A stretch of 64,000 nucleotides of DNA from the NCBI RefSeq assembly GCF_902148845.1, contig NC_043748.1, positions 16,396,945 through 16,460,944 of the forward strand, given 5' to 3'. This stretch comes from Salarias fasciatus. Lineage: Eukaryota; Chordata; Actinopteri; Blenniiformes; Blenniidae. The notes beneath the pieces are model-generated. The model saw nothing but the letters and a program-made list of their open reading frames with translations. It did not search any database and was not told the DNA's origin. Each line of letters begins with the position of its first letter. The stretch's first letter is position 1. Below, piece by piece: positions 9,787 through 21,734 of this stretch. Made by a program: the position numbers and the translations under genes.

Positions 9787-11410
9787 ATGAGAATGAAGAG
9801 CAGACTTCTCTGGGGTGTATTATTTGTTGTCACTAGGAGTGTAACGGTATTTGTATTCGTCCCGTACCGTCACGGTACGGGGGTCACGGTTCGGCACACA
9901 CAATCACACGACGAATACACCAGTGAGTAAAAAAAAAAAAATTCCAACCTTAGATGGCGGTAATGAGCCGGCAACCACCATTATCACAGAAGAAGAAGAA
10001 GTAGAACAAGCAGGTCCAAACATGAACAAACAAAGAAGAAAGTACAAGGAATGAGAGATGCAGCGTGTGGCAGAGCAGATTAAACGGGAGAATATTGGTT
10101 CCGCGTGCTTTCCCTCATACGGAGTGACATGACGTGCCAGTAAACAGGAAGCAGCACGGTCAAAAAACCAGCAGAGAACGCCACGGTGGTGGAAAAACAC
10201 TTTTTTAATACAAAACCCCGACATAAAAAACATTGGAGAGGCGAGATGGAACCAAATCGCGCAGCAGCGAGTTGTATAAAGAGCTCCATAGCAGAATACA
10301 AGCGATCGCCGGCTGGTGTTATGGATTAACTGGTTCCCGTGTTAACGAATGACAGCGGAGGTCTGTGTAAACACCTGATTACAGCAGTTGTTAAAGTAAG
10401 ACTCACAAAAGACTTTAAACGTATACACTCACTGTAACTGTCGATAACCGACGTTCGCCAGAACGACTAGATGTTTCAGTCATTATTGGTCACAAGTTAA
10501 CACGGGCACCAGTTAATTCGAAACATCGGCATGCGGCGCAGAGCTCACACCGAGACGTGCTGCTCCGCACGGCGGTACTGCGGTCAGGGGAGCAGCGCTC
10601 CTTCAGCAGCGGATCATGGATATTTTGGGACATTATTTGAGCAGATATCAGCAGATAAAAACTCTCTGCTTGGCGCTGAGGACTGCTGCTGCAGAGAGGA
10701 AGACCTGCAAGTTCCTCGTGAGAATTTGTGCGCATGTCACAGGGTCCTTGTAAACGAGGATTCATCTTGGATGCTTTGTATGCTGTACATGAATACACTC
10801 GCGTTTAATACTATTGTTTACAGTCGGATTGAAAAAACACCATGTAAACTGGGCCAATAATGTGTAGCATGGGAAAGCTTGGGGAAAATGTTCTGGTGCA
10901 TTTGTGAGCTTTTTTTACTTTTTCCCCACTGTACCGAAAAACGTACCGAACCGTGACCCTTACACCGAGGTACGTACCGTACCGTGGCTTTTGTGTACCG
11001 TTACACCCCTAGTTGTCACTGTTCATGGTGAGACAATAACTTGATCTTCTCTTTCTGATCTCTTTTACTTTGGATTATGATCATATTTATTTTACTTCCA
11101 GGAGTTTCAAGTGAGATTCAGCTGCAACAATCTTCTCCAGAGGTGAAACAACCTGGAGAAACAGTGAAGCTGTCATGTATCTTTTCTGGTGATAGCATGA
11201 CGAGATATTACATGCACTGGATACGACAGAAGCCAGGAAAGGCTCTGGAATGGATCGGGAGAATGGACACAGGTCGAAACTCTGCTATCTATGGCAGCTC
11301 CTTTCAGAGTCGCTTCATCATGACTGAAGACGTGTCCAGCAGTACCCAGTACCTCCAGATCCAGAGGCTGACAGTAGAGGACTCTGCTGTTTACTTCTGT
11401 GCTAAACACA
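9787..11410 (+). pseudogene. VH6 with leader exon split by an hAT element
   Basis: The leader starts at ATG 9787 (MRMKSRLLWGVLFV) and is interrupted at 9833 by a 1178-bp hAT element. Exon 1 resumes at 11020 and ends at a GTGAGA donor (11028). V exon 11102-11410 is fully open: [18 protein letters not shown], Cys23 in [10 protein letters not shown]2 [16 protein letters not shown], Cys104 in AVYFCAK. Without the insert the leader would be an ordinary signal peptide with a phase-1 junction, so the insertion is the only visible defect. The V-exon ORF and RSS could still be used as a donor for recombination, but a normal secretory leader cannot be made. VH6 is unlike the other VH here ([13 protein letters not shown] type). 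Confidence 0.9.
9834..11011. mobile_element. Non-autonomous hAT DNA transposon
   Basis: Terminal inverted repeats TAGGAGTGTAACGGTA (left) and TACCGTTACACCCCTA (right). Exact 8-bp target duplication GTTGTCAC at 9826-9833 and 11012-11019, the hAT hallmark. Sub-terminal arms repeat GTACCGTACC/GGTACGG-type motifs. 1178 bp; no transposase domain recognised inside. Confidence 0.93.
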
Positions 11411-11449
11411 CACAATGACTGAAACCAGTGGAGCAGCTGCCACAAAACC
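11411..11449 (+). promoter_or_regulatory. VH6 23-RSS
   Basis: Heptamer CACAATG (11411-11417, one mismatch), 23-bp spacer, nonamer CACAAAACC (11441-11449); a 24-bp spacer gives ACAAAACCC. Confidence 0.8.
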
Positions 11450-12225
11450 CAAACACACTATCTAGATATTCGCATTTATCACATCTCCCACAGAAACAAC
11501 CTCAAATTGATGTGTGTGAGTGTGTTTGAAGACAATGTTGATTCAGTTCCTGTTGGTACACTCCTCAGTCGTCTGGATATTTTAGTTCATAAAGTATTTT
11601 CACATGAGATGCTGGAAATTATGAAATATTTTTCACAGTACAGTACTGTGAAAAATAGCTCATCAGTATTCATCATCGCTCAGTACTGTTAGTCCTGAAT
11701 ATCTTTGGCTTCAGGCATTTCCCACGATGACTTCACTGAAAAAAAAAAAAAAAAAATTAATTACCTTGGATCTGCATTCATTTTACAACACAAAATGCAA
11801 TCTTGAAAATGAGGACAGGTCATTCACATTAATCATTCGTTCTTAAAGATCAGTGATCCCCATGATTCACCTCATACTCTCTCCTCAACAACTCTTCTCG
11901 TGACAAGTGCAAGATTCATATCATGTGAAATTATTTTAAACTCTTCCTGATTAATGAGTGGCTTCTTTTATTTATTCATTTATAACTATCAGTGTTGAGG
12001 ATCTGAAAACATTGAGAAAAAAGTAAACAAATAATTTTCTGACAGATTACCAATACAATCATTTATAGTTGTGCTGCAGTGTTGTTCACATTTTGAATTG
12101 ATCAAAATTCTTTTTGCTCATTAAAAACATAAAACGCTAAATAAAATATTTTGTAATCCATATTTGCAACACAAATGACATTGAGTCCCAATACAGACAG
12201 ATTTCTTGCTGCTGAGGTGGAGTCA

Positions 12226-12233
12226 ATGCAAAA
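12226..12233 (+). promoter_or_regulatory. VH7 octamer-like promoter element
   Basis: ATGCAAAA 70 bp upstream of the VH7 ATG, identical in context to VH4. Confidence 0.55.
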
Positions 12234-12295
12234 CCTCAACATCCTCCTCCTCTACTTATGAGTCCTGTCAGTGTAACAGAACACATGACAACAAG

Positions 12296-12728
12296 ATGGA
12301 CTACACAACAGCATGGCTGATTCTAACTGTCTGCTGGGCAGGTGAACATCATCTCTGGTTGTCATTTTAAATATTTAATATGTGACTGTTGCTGCAAGTA
12401 ATATTTTCTCTTTTTAAAGCAGGTGTTAATTGCCAGACTCTGACTCAATCTGAATCCGTGATAAAAAGGCCTGGAGAAAACCACAGGCTGGTCTGCACAA
12501 CCTCTGGATTCACATTCAGCAACTACTGGATGGCTTGGGTCAGACAGGCTCCTGGAAAAGGACTGGAGTGGGTTGCAACTATCAAGTATGACAGTTCGGT
12601 GCTCTATTACAATCAGTTAGTTCGAGGCCGGTTCACCATCTCCAGAGACAATAACAAAGAGCAGCTGTATCTGCAAATGAACAGCCTGAAAACGGAAGAC
12701 TCTGCATTGTATTACTGTGCCCGACACC
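12296..12728 (+). CDS. VH7 immunoglobulin heavy variable segment
   Basis: Leader exon 12296-12341 ([15 protein letters not shown]), V exon from 12423 after TTTTTAAAGCAG. FR1 [18 protein letters not shown], Cys23 in [11 protein letters not shown]1 SNYW, FR2 [18 protein letters not shown]3 [20 protein letters not shown], Cys104 in ALYYCARH. Recent duplicate of VH4. It is the last intact VH before the IgT unit, about 5 kb upstream of Dtau. Confidence 0.95.
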
Positions 12729-12767
12729 CACAGTGACAAGAGTTACATGAATGCCTGTACAAAAATC
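12729..12767 (+). promoter_or_regulatory. VH7 23-RSS
   Basis: Heptamer CACAGTG (12729-12735), 23-bp spacer, nonamer ACAAAAATC (12759-12767). Confidence 0.92.
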
Positions 12768-13214
12768 CTTCCTTTAGACTTCTCTTCAATTCTATAAAAA
12801 ACAAACAAACAAACAAACAAACAAATAACCAAAATTTGGTGCAATACACGTGCATCCTCCAATCCAGAGGATGGAAGAAAAAAAGGTATTTTTTAACTCG
12901 GGGTCACACAACAATACAAAACCTGCTTTTAATGTTCATATAAGACGGTCAGATGACCTTTCAACATTAATGAAATTTAAAACGCAAATATCTTGAAAAA
13001 CTAAAGTGAATGATGAACAAGAGGTCATTTGTTCCACACAACCATATTCCCAATTCTAAGTTTCCTTCCACATCAATCCTGTGCAAGTGAATGAAAAAAC
13101 AAAGTGTACATGACTGTTAGATCAGCTGCGTTCAAAGCAAAATGAAGCCCTGAGGATTTGAGTCTCATGCTTCTTGACACAGTCACCAAACAACTGGACT
13201 CGAGACACACATAA

Positions 13215-13590
13215 ACGTATATTATTTATGGACCTCTCATCTGCTTTTAACATGCAACATTATCAGCAGGAAGTCCACGTCCTGGTTGATGAAATCCCAT
13301 TAGAGTTTAATATCTCAAAAACAAAGGAGCTGTGGGTCCAGAGGGAAACCTAAGAGCACCTGTTCCAACTGCTCAGCATCCAAAAGGTGCAGAGTTTGAA
13401 GAGTCTCAGGACAGAGATCAATACCTGCCTGTCCTTCACACAACATGCTGACTGTTTACAGGAGGGAACAGCAGTGTCTCTGCCTGATCAGAAAACTGAG
13501 GACTCTTAACATGAGCTGTGACATTTTAATACTTGTTTACAGATGACTCATTGAATCAGTTCACAACATTTCTACTGGTTCAAGTTCGTA
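13215..13590 (+). mobile_element. LINE reverse-transcriptase relic (Rex-like)
   Basis: Degenerate RT fragments in order: FMDLSSAFN (active-site A motif region), then NISKTKELWV, then LIRKLRTLNMS and a LIESV block, as in fish Rex/CR1-group LINEs. Frames are broken and the YADD region is missing. Confidence 0.65.
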
Positions 13591-13599
13591 AGTCCTCCA

Positions 13600-15770
13600 C
13601 TCCTCCAAGGCACACGCACATACAAAAAGAAAAAAAAACTCTCCCGAAAAATAAATCAGGCCAGTGAAATAACCAAAACATCCCAACTATCTCTGACTGA
13701 ACTACATATGGGAAGGGATCCAATTTTTTGACATAATTTTTGACACAAACACTTTTTTTTTAACACAAAGGTTACTTTGCCTACGGGGTGTGACGACAGA
13801 CTCACGAGATGGCTCTCCATTGAACGTTCCTCGAGGCAGGGAGGAAGTCTTACGCCCAGTAAGAGCCCTGGGATGCTAAATTGACACGACCACAGGAATT
13901 CATACCTCTGAACGGTCTTCTGTCTGTTACGGGGCCCTGATGGAGGCTCTGCTCTCTACAAGGAGCGCTTATGCCACTGAATCATGGATACCATTTGCCA
14001 TACTTATTAGACGGTGAACTGTTCTCTACTCTCGGTTGCTGCCACTCCACCAGAGCGGTGTTCACATCTTGGGCCGCCCTGAGGAGAGTACCCCTGGACA
14101 ACATGTCAAGTTTGAGCCCAGCAGCAACCCTGAAATAGGTAAACAAGAGAACACACCAGCAAAAGGAACCAGGCAGAGACAGATATCAGTCTTACTCGTG
14201 AGGGTTTTTTCTAACGCAACATGTCCCGGCATCTTTTTCATGGTTGTAAAGCATGAATTGTTGTATAACACTCCCCATCCACTGGGCGTGGTCCTTGGCT
14301 CAGCAGAGCTTCTCAGTAAGGTTGGTCTCTGGAATTCCTCATGATTGTGGAGTCATACATCATTCAGAGCTTTCAGCATCATCTTCATTACATTACAGTT
14401 AAGAATGTACGTAACTATGTGTGACCGGGTAAAAATGACAATCCGCAGGACACAACTTAATTTTGTGGGATCTTTAATCTTGACTACTCAGCCAAAAAGG
14501 AATCAAATATGACATGAGCAGCGTTAAATGAATCTGAAGATGCAGAGTGGTCTTTCTTCCGTTTCCTCTGACTGATGCCAACAAATACATTCACAGGTGG
14601 GCATCCCCATCCACCATTGAACCCATATCTTTTAAACATTAATTTTCAATCACAGAAATGATCACCAGGAGAGGAAAACTTAAAATGCACTGAGTGAAGA
14701 ATAACAAAACAGATGGTACATGAACAACTGAAGCAGTCTCTCTTTACAAAGACAAAACAACAAACAACTGCATATCAGTTCCACTTCACATTGACAAAAT
14801 ACATTGATAAAGAAACTATAAGAACATATTTCAAATACTCACTCTCCAAGAAGTTCACAAAGACGCAGAGTCAACAGAATACAGTGGCGAACTACCACGT
14901 GATGCGTCATGCAGCTCTGCGCAGCTCTGCGCAGCAGAAAAAAATAACATCACATAATGCAATAGATCATAAACGTTTCACACTTGGAACAGGGAAAAAA
15001 ATAAATACAGTTAAACCCAACTTACAGTGAACTTGTGTCCCAAAACTCCTGCTCAAATCAATCCGAGGTTCAACACCCACGGCGGCGGTCTGACACGGCC
15101 GAAGTTACCCCGCGTGTTGGTGAAGCTTCTTCCTCTTCCGGGTTCTACACTACCGTTTCTGAACATACAGAGCCACCTACTGGTGAATGTGAGGACCTGA
15201 TTCTCCACCCGGCTACATATGGTCGTATGAATCCTGGATGACTGCCAAAACACTCTTTCACTCAGAATCTGCAGTCATGACAGAAGATTCTGTAGGAGCC
15301 GAGTTTGTGCTGACACCAGAATGTTATACCTTCCTAGGGTCACCCAGGGGTCACAGGCAGGCCAGCAGACAGCTTTGCCTGGGCCCAGGACAAGATATTG
15401 TGAGATGGGCCCAGTCAAAAAACCGGAGTTGCCCTTTAATAAAGGATTTTTAACTTTCAGTCACTCTGCTGGTCCACCCCGCCACGGAGATGAGCGCACT
15501 TTTGACAGTGCGAAAATATGCATACACGCTGTTGCGGACCAGCCTCAAACCCAGTGGGGGAAACACTGCTGTTTATCCCCGAAAAGGTGTGTGACTTTAT
15601 TTTGACCTGTGCAGCTTCACACAATATAGCATTGGCCGATATACAATATATAATATATACAACATATTTCAGCAGAGTGAATGGATACAGAAGAGTCACT
15701 GAATTTCTTATGATGGTTACAGTGACCATGGTTGCAGGATATTATAATGTCCAGGGTTTTTGCTCATATT
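13600..15770. other. Spacer without recognised genes
   Basis: Mixed unique-looking and moderately GC-rich sequence (about 13780-14350 and 14990-15480) with only short open frames. I recognise no domain. Confidence 0.4.
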
Positions 15771-15779
15771 CTCCACAGT

Positions 15780-16400
15780 AGAATTGGTGGGGATGAAGGA
15801 CCTGCTCTTTCCTGCACTGAGGGTGTCTCAGTTGGCCTCTGAAGGAGCTGCTGAGCTCCTCTACCATCCGGTGCAGTGGGTGAGAGCTGTTGTTCAAACT
15901 GGATAAGAGCTTGGCCAACATCCTCCTCTCACCCACATCCTCCTCAGAGTCCAGTGGGCAGCCCAGGACAGAGCTGGCCCTCCTGACCAGCTTGTTGAGT
16001 CTGTTCCTGTCCCACTCTGTGCTGCCCGGGGCCCAGCAGACGGCAGCGTCGTGGATAGCAGAGGCTCCCACAGAGTCATAACAGGTCCTGAGCAGAGGTC
16101 TGCACACTGCGAAGGACCTCAGTCTCCTCAGAAGGTGGAGGCGGCTCTGGACCTTCTTGTGTTGTGCGACCAGTCCAGATGTGGTTGGTGAAGAGGAAAG
16201 GTGAGAGAACGGTGCCCTGGGGCGCCCCCGTGCTGCAGACCACCATCTCTGACTCACAGCTGCGCAGCCGCACGTACTGTGGACGGTCAGTGAGGTAGTC
16301 GATCCAGCCATATGTCTGTCCACTCCCCCTTCCTCCAGCTTCCCCCGCAGCAGCGCCGGCCTGATGGTGTTGAAGGCGCTGGAGAAGTCGTAGAGACGGC
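15780..16400 (-). mobile_element. LINE reverse-transcriptase fragment (Rex-like)
   Basis: On the minus strand: QYVRLRSCESEMVVCSTGAP then QGTVLSPFLFT (RT motif B region), then after a deletion RRLRSFAVCRPLLRTCYDSV and NKLVRRASSVLGCPLDS, typical of the fish LINE C-terminal part. Several frame breaks; 5' truncated. Minus orientation relative to the Ig genes. Confidence 0.8.
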
Positions 16401-16414
16401 AGAGAACCTGTCAT

Positions 16415-17735
16415 TACTTCAATATCATCTTGTTTAATACCCCAATAATATAATGGTTACAATAGAAATACACATTCGTGATGACTATTACTGTATGCCA
16501 CCTTTGTGCATTTTAAAAATGGGAAATCTGAGGTTAAAAGCTTGTAAATGTCGCAACAAAGATTGTTTTCATTATGGATATGATTTGGCCAACTTTATGA
16601 TTAATTTATCTTTAATAGGAAAGGTACCATATGCCTCTACTTATTCAATGACTGTAATGATTTTCAGACACAATAAATTGCATCATATTTTGTGCACCAC
16701 TAGATGCAAACTCCCATTTCTGATATCGATGCCTTTTTCTTTATCAACTGCAAAAATAGCATTCTGTCTCCTCCACACACCAAACACAATTTCTTAAATG
16801 GGTTTAGATGCATTTTCATAGTAATAACATTGAGCATTTTCCAAGAGAATGTACTGAAGTACAAGTGTAAATAACTTCACTTCATAATTAGACTCAAATT
16901 TAACTTCATTTTCGAATATATTTGTAAAAAAATGTCTAAAAAATATATTTGAATGGTATCCTTTTGAAATTACACATGAATTTCAATCAGAGTGTATTTC
17001 AATTCAATATATTTCTAGAAATTGTAATATATTAGAATTATTTTAAAATGTGTTAAAAGTTTTACTGTGAAAACATGCTGTTAGTATATTTGCTACATAT
17101 TTATAAAAAGTACAATTTTTGGAAGCACATTTTCAATATATTACCCACAGTATGAATATACCCATCATTATACCAGATACAATATATGATTCAAAATAAT
17201 TCTCCTCAATTAAATATATTGTTTTTACATGGATGTGTTGAACGAAATAGAGTTCACAAAGTTTCTCAAAGCAAGATGGATACATTGTTGCAAATATATG
17301 ACTTATTTTAGAAATGTTTGCCAAAAAGATTACCCTAAGTTATTTTTTAGAAATTGATTTTGTGGAGATGTATGTCTTCGTATGAATTTACATCGATATT
17401 TATGTGTTTTCTTCAGCAATCTGAACATTTGAAATGGTATTTTATTTTGTATGAAAGCCACAATTTTCATTCTTTAAATACTTTAAGAAAAAAAGCAACA
17501 CTGATACGTAAACTTACAGAACAATAACTAAGACAAGCTAAATTCCAGCAGTTTGATCTCACACACTTATCTTGGTAAATTACATGAAAAACACGGATTG
17601 ACTTACCAAAGAGATCCATCAAGAAATTCACATTAAACAGTGTATACCTGTTGAATTTACAATAATTTATGAGTTTTTTATGTTTCTTCCTACCTACTGA
17701 TGGTCCCACCCTTTGATTCCTCAGTGGACTGAACA
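16415..17735. other. AT-rich spacer upstream of Dtau
   Basis: No gene, RSS pair or recognisable repeat seen. Confidence 0.5.
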
Positions 17736-17741
17736 GTGCTC

Positions 17742-17809
17742 AGATTTTGTCATGAGGTTTGTCAGTGTGGTGGCTGGGGAGCACTGTGACACAAACCCTT
17801 ACAAAAACC
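17742..17809 (+). other. Dtau segment with both 12-RSSs
   Basis: 5' nonamer AGATTTTGT (17742-17750), 12-bp spacer, heptamer CAGTGTG (17763-17769); D core GTGGCTGGGGAG (17770-17781); 3' heptamer CACTGTG (17782-17788), 12-bp spacer, consensus nonamer ACAAAAACC (17801-17809). Only D found upstream of the IgT constant exons, 0.36 kb from Jtau, so it is the diversity segment for IgT heavy chains. Both spacers are exactly 12 bp. The 5' nonamer and heptamer are weaker than those of the Dmu segments. Confidence 0.9.
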
Positions 17810-18134
17810 TCCAACCCACATTTCCTCACTCATTTGTTACTTTCAATTCAAGATGATACAAAAACAAGGTTTTTCAATGGACTACAAAGTAAAGACCATA
17901 CCAGGAGATGTTCACAGCTTTAATAACAAAGGTACGTGAACTAATAGTGAAAAGATCAAACTGATGAAATGAATCCATTCGTAAAACGTCTCAGCAGAGG
18001 CTGGTCGAGAATCTGCTTAGAAGAGATTTTTACAGGAGTACACCTTGGTAACATAGTTTACCATTGTTTTATAATAACTTATACTTCTATCAGGATTTTG
18101 AAATGTTAATTTAAAGTATTGTTGATGTGCTCCT

Positions 18135-18173
18135 AGTTTTTGTTCAGGCAGTGAGTTGAGCTGCAACACTGTG
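18135..18173 (+). promoter_or_regulatory. Jtau 23-RSS
   Basis: Nonamer AGTTTTTGT (18135-18143), 23-bp spacer, heptamer CACTGTG (18167-18173), in J orientation. Confidence 0.92.
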
Positions 18174-18221
18174 CATCTTTTGACGTCTGGGGCGCTGGCA
18201 CCTACGTTGAAGTGAATTCAG
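18174..18221 (+). CDS. Jtau joining segment
   Basis: Reads SFDVWGAGTYVEVNS and ends at a GTAAGA donor. The J signature is W-G-A-G, where the IgM J segments all have W-G-K-G. The last base (phase 1) completes a Gly codon with Ctau1. Single J in the tau unit, so IgT CDR3 diversity here depends on one D and one J. About 1.1 kb separates it from Ctau1; 18222-19327 shows no further exon. Confidence 0.93.
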
Positions 18222-19327
18222 GTAAGAACATATATTTAATGTTCGTATTTCAATTTTATAGTGTTTTTGTATGTGAAAAGGCACTTATCTGTGATCTTTA
18301 TATTAATGTTACATCAAAGATCTTTCCAGTAAAACTCAATGAGCATGCCATGTTCTCCAGTCTAGTATTTTGAAGTGCAATTTATATTTTTTTGATCTAT
18401 TATTGATTTATTTATTACAAAGGGGACCACAGACGAAAAAAATATTCTCTTCAATAAGTGGATTTGTCATTTTTAGAACATTTCCAAAACTGCTGAGGAC
18501 ATTCTGAAATGAAGAAACAGCAAAACGAAACATTTATCAGAAGTAGATCAACTGGATGTTTGTTTTTTTCTATTTTAGTATTTCACCGTTCAAGGGACTA
18601 TATTTGGTAACTTCCACATTCCCTTACAGTTCGATCTAAACAGCAGTAACTCATTGAGGATGGCTGGATGCATTTCATTTAAAAACATGGAATATATTGA
18701 GACTTTATATTTGAAGCTTTGTACATATAAAGCACCTCTTCAGTCAAAATATTTCCGTTTGAAAAAAGATGCTCTAAATATTCCAAGCTCTGTAAGTTAA
18801 CCCCTGCCTTTATATTTTTTTGTATTGATAGCTGCCTCCTCGGTCAGTCTTAATATTCTCATGATTATTCTCATGATAATGATTATGATTGTTATTTTTA
18901 TTGATTGTATTGATCGCAGTACATGATGTGGAATTTATTCAAAGGTGTTGTGGTAAAATGCTCCTCTTTTGCTTGTTCATTTGTGTGCTGGAGAGTTTTC
19001 CTCCACTAAACATATTTTGATGAAGAGATTTGTTGTCTCCACCTGAAGGGAACAAATTTTTTCATTCAATGCTGAACATTATAAAGGTGTTATTTACCAG
19101 ATTCTGGAGCTTATCTGTCACACATTTCAAAACTGAGAGACATTTGTTCTTCACCTTGGCAAAGATTTTGTATTTTCATTACAGACTTCCCATGATTTTA
19201 AGGATCATAAAGATTTGACACACTCAAGTCATGAACATTCATAAAAATTGTGATGCATGTGCATTTTTTTTTTTTTTTTTTGTTTTAGTTATTTAATGGT
19301 GTAATTGCTTTTAAACTTGTGTTACAG

Positions 19328-19609
19328 GAACACCACCTGCTCTTTTTCCTGTGGTTCAGCGCACCTCTGGGACCGGAGACAAACTGACTGTTGGCTGTCT
19401 TGTACATGATTTCAATCCAAAAAGTACTTTTCAGTGGACTGATGGGAACGGGAACGATCTGACCTCAGAGCAATACCCTCCAGCTCAGAGAAATAACACA
19501 TATACAGGAATCAGTTTGATCAAGGTATCAAAACAGGACTGGAACTTAAAGAAGAGCTTTCATTGCTCTGTGAAACATGGTGAAAGCACGAAAAGTGTCC
19601 CGGTAAAAA
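19328..19609 (+). CDS. Ctau1 exon
   Basis: Starts after GTGTTACAG. TPPALFPVVQRTSGTGDKL, Cys in VGCLVHDF, Trp in FQWTDG, Cys in FHCSVKHG. Contains only the two fold cysteines; position 11 of the translated block is Arg (CGC) where Cmu1 has Cys (PLSPCSS). N-glycosylation motif NNT. Donor GTAGGT. Confidence 0.93.
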
Positions 19610-21679
19610 GTAGGTGTTTCATATTTTACTGTCCTATACCCTCATGTCTATGCATCACTTATATACATAGCATATAAATAATAGTATATATTTCTATGTT
19701 TCATAGACAGTGACCGAGTGCTCTCCGAATCGAAGATAAATCTGGTCTCAGTGTCGAGTGGAGATGAACAGATGCTGGTGTGTTCCATTCAGGATATCTA
19801 TCCACAAGAGTTGTGTGTCAAGTGGAAGAAAAACTCTCATTATTTGAGTCAGTTTAATGAACTGACTATACAAAATAATGGAGGCACGTATTCAGCTGTC
19901 AGTATCCTCAAAGTCAGAAATTCAGAATGGAACTCTCAAAGTGTTTACATGTGTGAGATAACACACGACGGGATAACACTCACAAAGGAATTCTCTAAAG
20001 GTACAAGATATCTCCACTTATGATGCTGTCCATGTTCAGCTGATTTACATTTGTTGTGAGATGATTTTTTATTTTTTTCTAAATGTTCTCTCTTGTTGCT
20101 CCAGTCACAGTGGTGTTGAGCAGTTCAAATCTCAAAGAAATTCATGACAACAACCGGTCAGAGTATGAGTGTGTCGTCTCAGGACAGAACGACTCTGTCC
20201 TACGGAGTACGACCATCAAGTGGCAGATTGATGGACGGGCGACCACGGACAACATTGAGCAGAAAAATGTTGTAAATGGCAAAAGCAGCAAACTGACAAT
20301 GACCCTCACACAGTACAGCCAAGTCAGCAAAGTGAGCTGTTCTGCCGTTAGTGAAGACATGACATCGTCCACTCGAGAGCTGACTGTCCACAACGGAGGT
20401 ATGTCGACGTCTTGATCAAGGCAGCACTTTAGGCTCATACATACATAAATATTCTAAATCTGTGTTTCAGATGGCAGTGAGCCAAAAGTGACCGTCATCA
20501 AGACAGACATCAATCAGGGATCTTCAGCCGAGGTCACTCTGGTGTGTCTGGTCTCCAGCAGCGTGCTGCAGGATTACTACATCGCTTGGTCAGAAGATGA
20601 TGGACAAAGCAGTGGAGAGTATCAGGATGGCATCACAACCACTTCACAAAAAACCAAAAATGGCTTCTTGGTTACAAGTATTTACACCACCACCAGGGAA
20701 AAGTGGAAGACTAACATGTTCCACTGCAACGTATGGACGCCCAAGTTCAACGTGACAAAAGGAGTGTCTGACGCAGAGGGTAAATCCTGCGAATGTGGAT
20801 CAAAGTAGATCTGGCTTTAAATGTGGTATTTTGTATTTTGTGTTCATGTGTCGTCGCTTCACGCTGTGGCCAAACAGAATCATGTCATCTGTTAACATGT
20901 TTTGTGTCAATCTGCTTCTGTCACAATGTCTTCGGTTGTATGCTGAGTGTTTCAAATAAATGTTCATGTTGCATGGAGACGCTTTTGTTGCAAATGTACA
21001 TGAGAGACACCATCTCAGAACAAAACAAGGTGAACACTGTCAACTCAGGAGAGAAAGTTGACACCAAACACACGTATTTACTCCTCTGCTGAAACAACCA
21101 CATGATGGAAAACAGTTTTAAACGAGAGTAAAATTAGATAGATGGATGTGTGCACACACTTTGAAAGTATAAGCTTCTCACTGTCATCCATCAATATTTG
21201 TCACTGTTGCTTATTGGTCAGTCATTTTTCAAAACTTTCATTTTAAAAAACAACAGATAGATCAACTAAAGTGCATTACTTGGTACAAAAACAGGGATGG
21301 ATGTGTCTTACAGGCACATCAGTGAAAGTTGATCTACTGACATGAGGATCTCAGAGAACACACACTATCTACTGAGTGCATCTGCCCTCATGAAAATGAA
21401 ATATCAGGAGAGGTTTATGCCAATTCAGAACAATGATGATTTGTTTGATAACTTTGTGCATGAGGGGATCAGTGCTCCATCCACTCATTTCGTAGCACAA
21501 GTAAACACATTTAGAAGCAGTAGTTTCCGACAAATTTGTATTTAAACCCTGATATTAATATTCCTGTTGGTGCAACGTCACTCTTGGTGTTCTTCTTTGC
21601 TGATCACCTGCAGATTGGACAGAAACTGGAAGCACAATCTATGAGCATGAGCGAGCAGTGTGGCACACTTTATACAGTA

Positions 21680-21734
<55 letters not shown>

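Larger units (their letters stand above)
8330..12770 (+). repeat. VH block duplication (copy of about 300-6045)
   Basis: VH5 with flanks matches VH1 with flanks, and VH7 with flanks matches VH4 with flanks, in the same order and orientation. The interior differs: copy 1 has VH2 and psi-VH3; copy 2 has VH6 and an hAT insertion. Leader-to-leader distance is 5.08 kb in copy 1 and 3.78 kb in copy 2. Confidence 0.75.

Noticed and set aside
10531-10860. 109-codon ORF inside the hAT element of VH6
   Set aside because: No transposase motif; low-complexity Cys/Ser-rich frame limited to the element interior.
13780-14040. Block near 13.8 kb that at first resembled an RNA gene or LTR fragment
   Set aside because: No rRNA core, tRNA fold, primer-binding site or paired terminal repeat could be supported.
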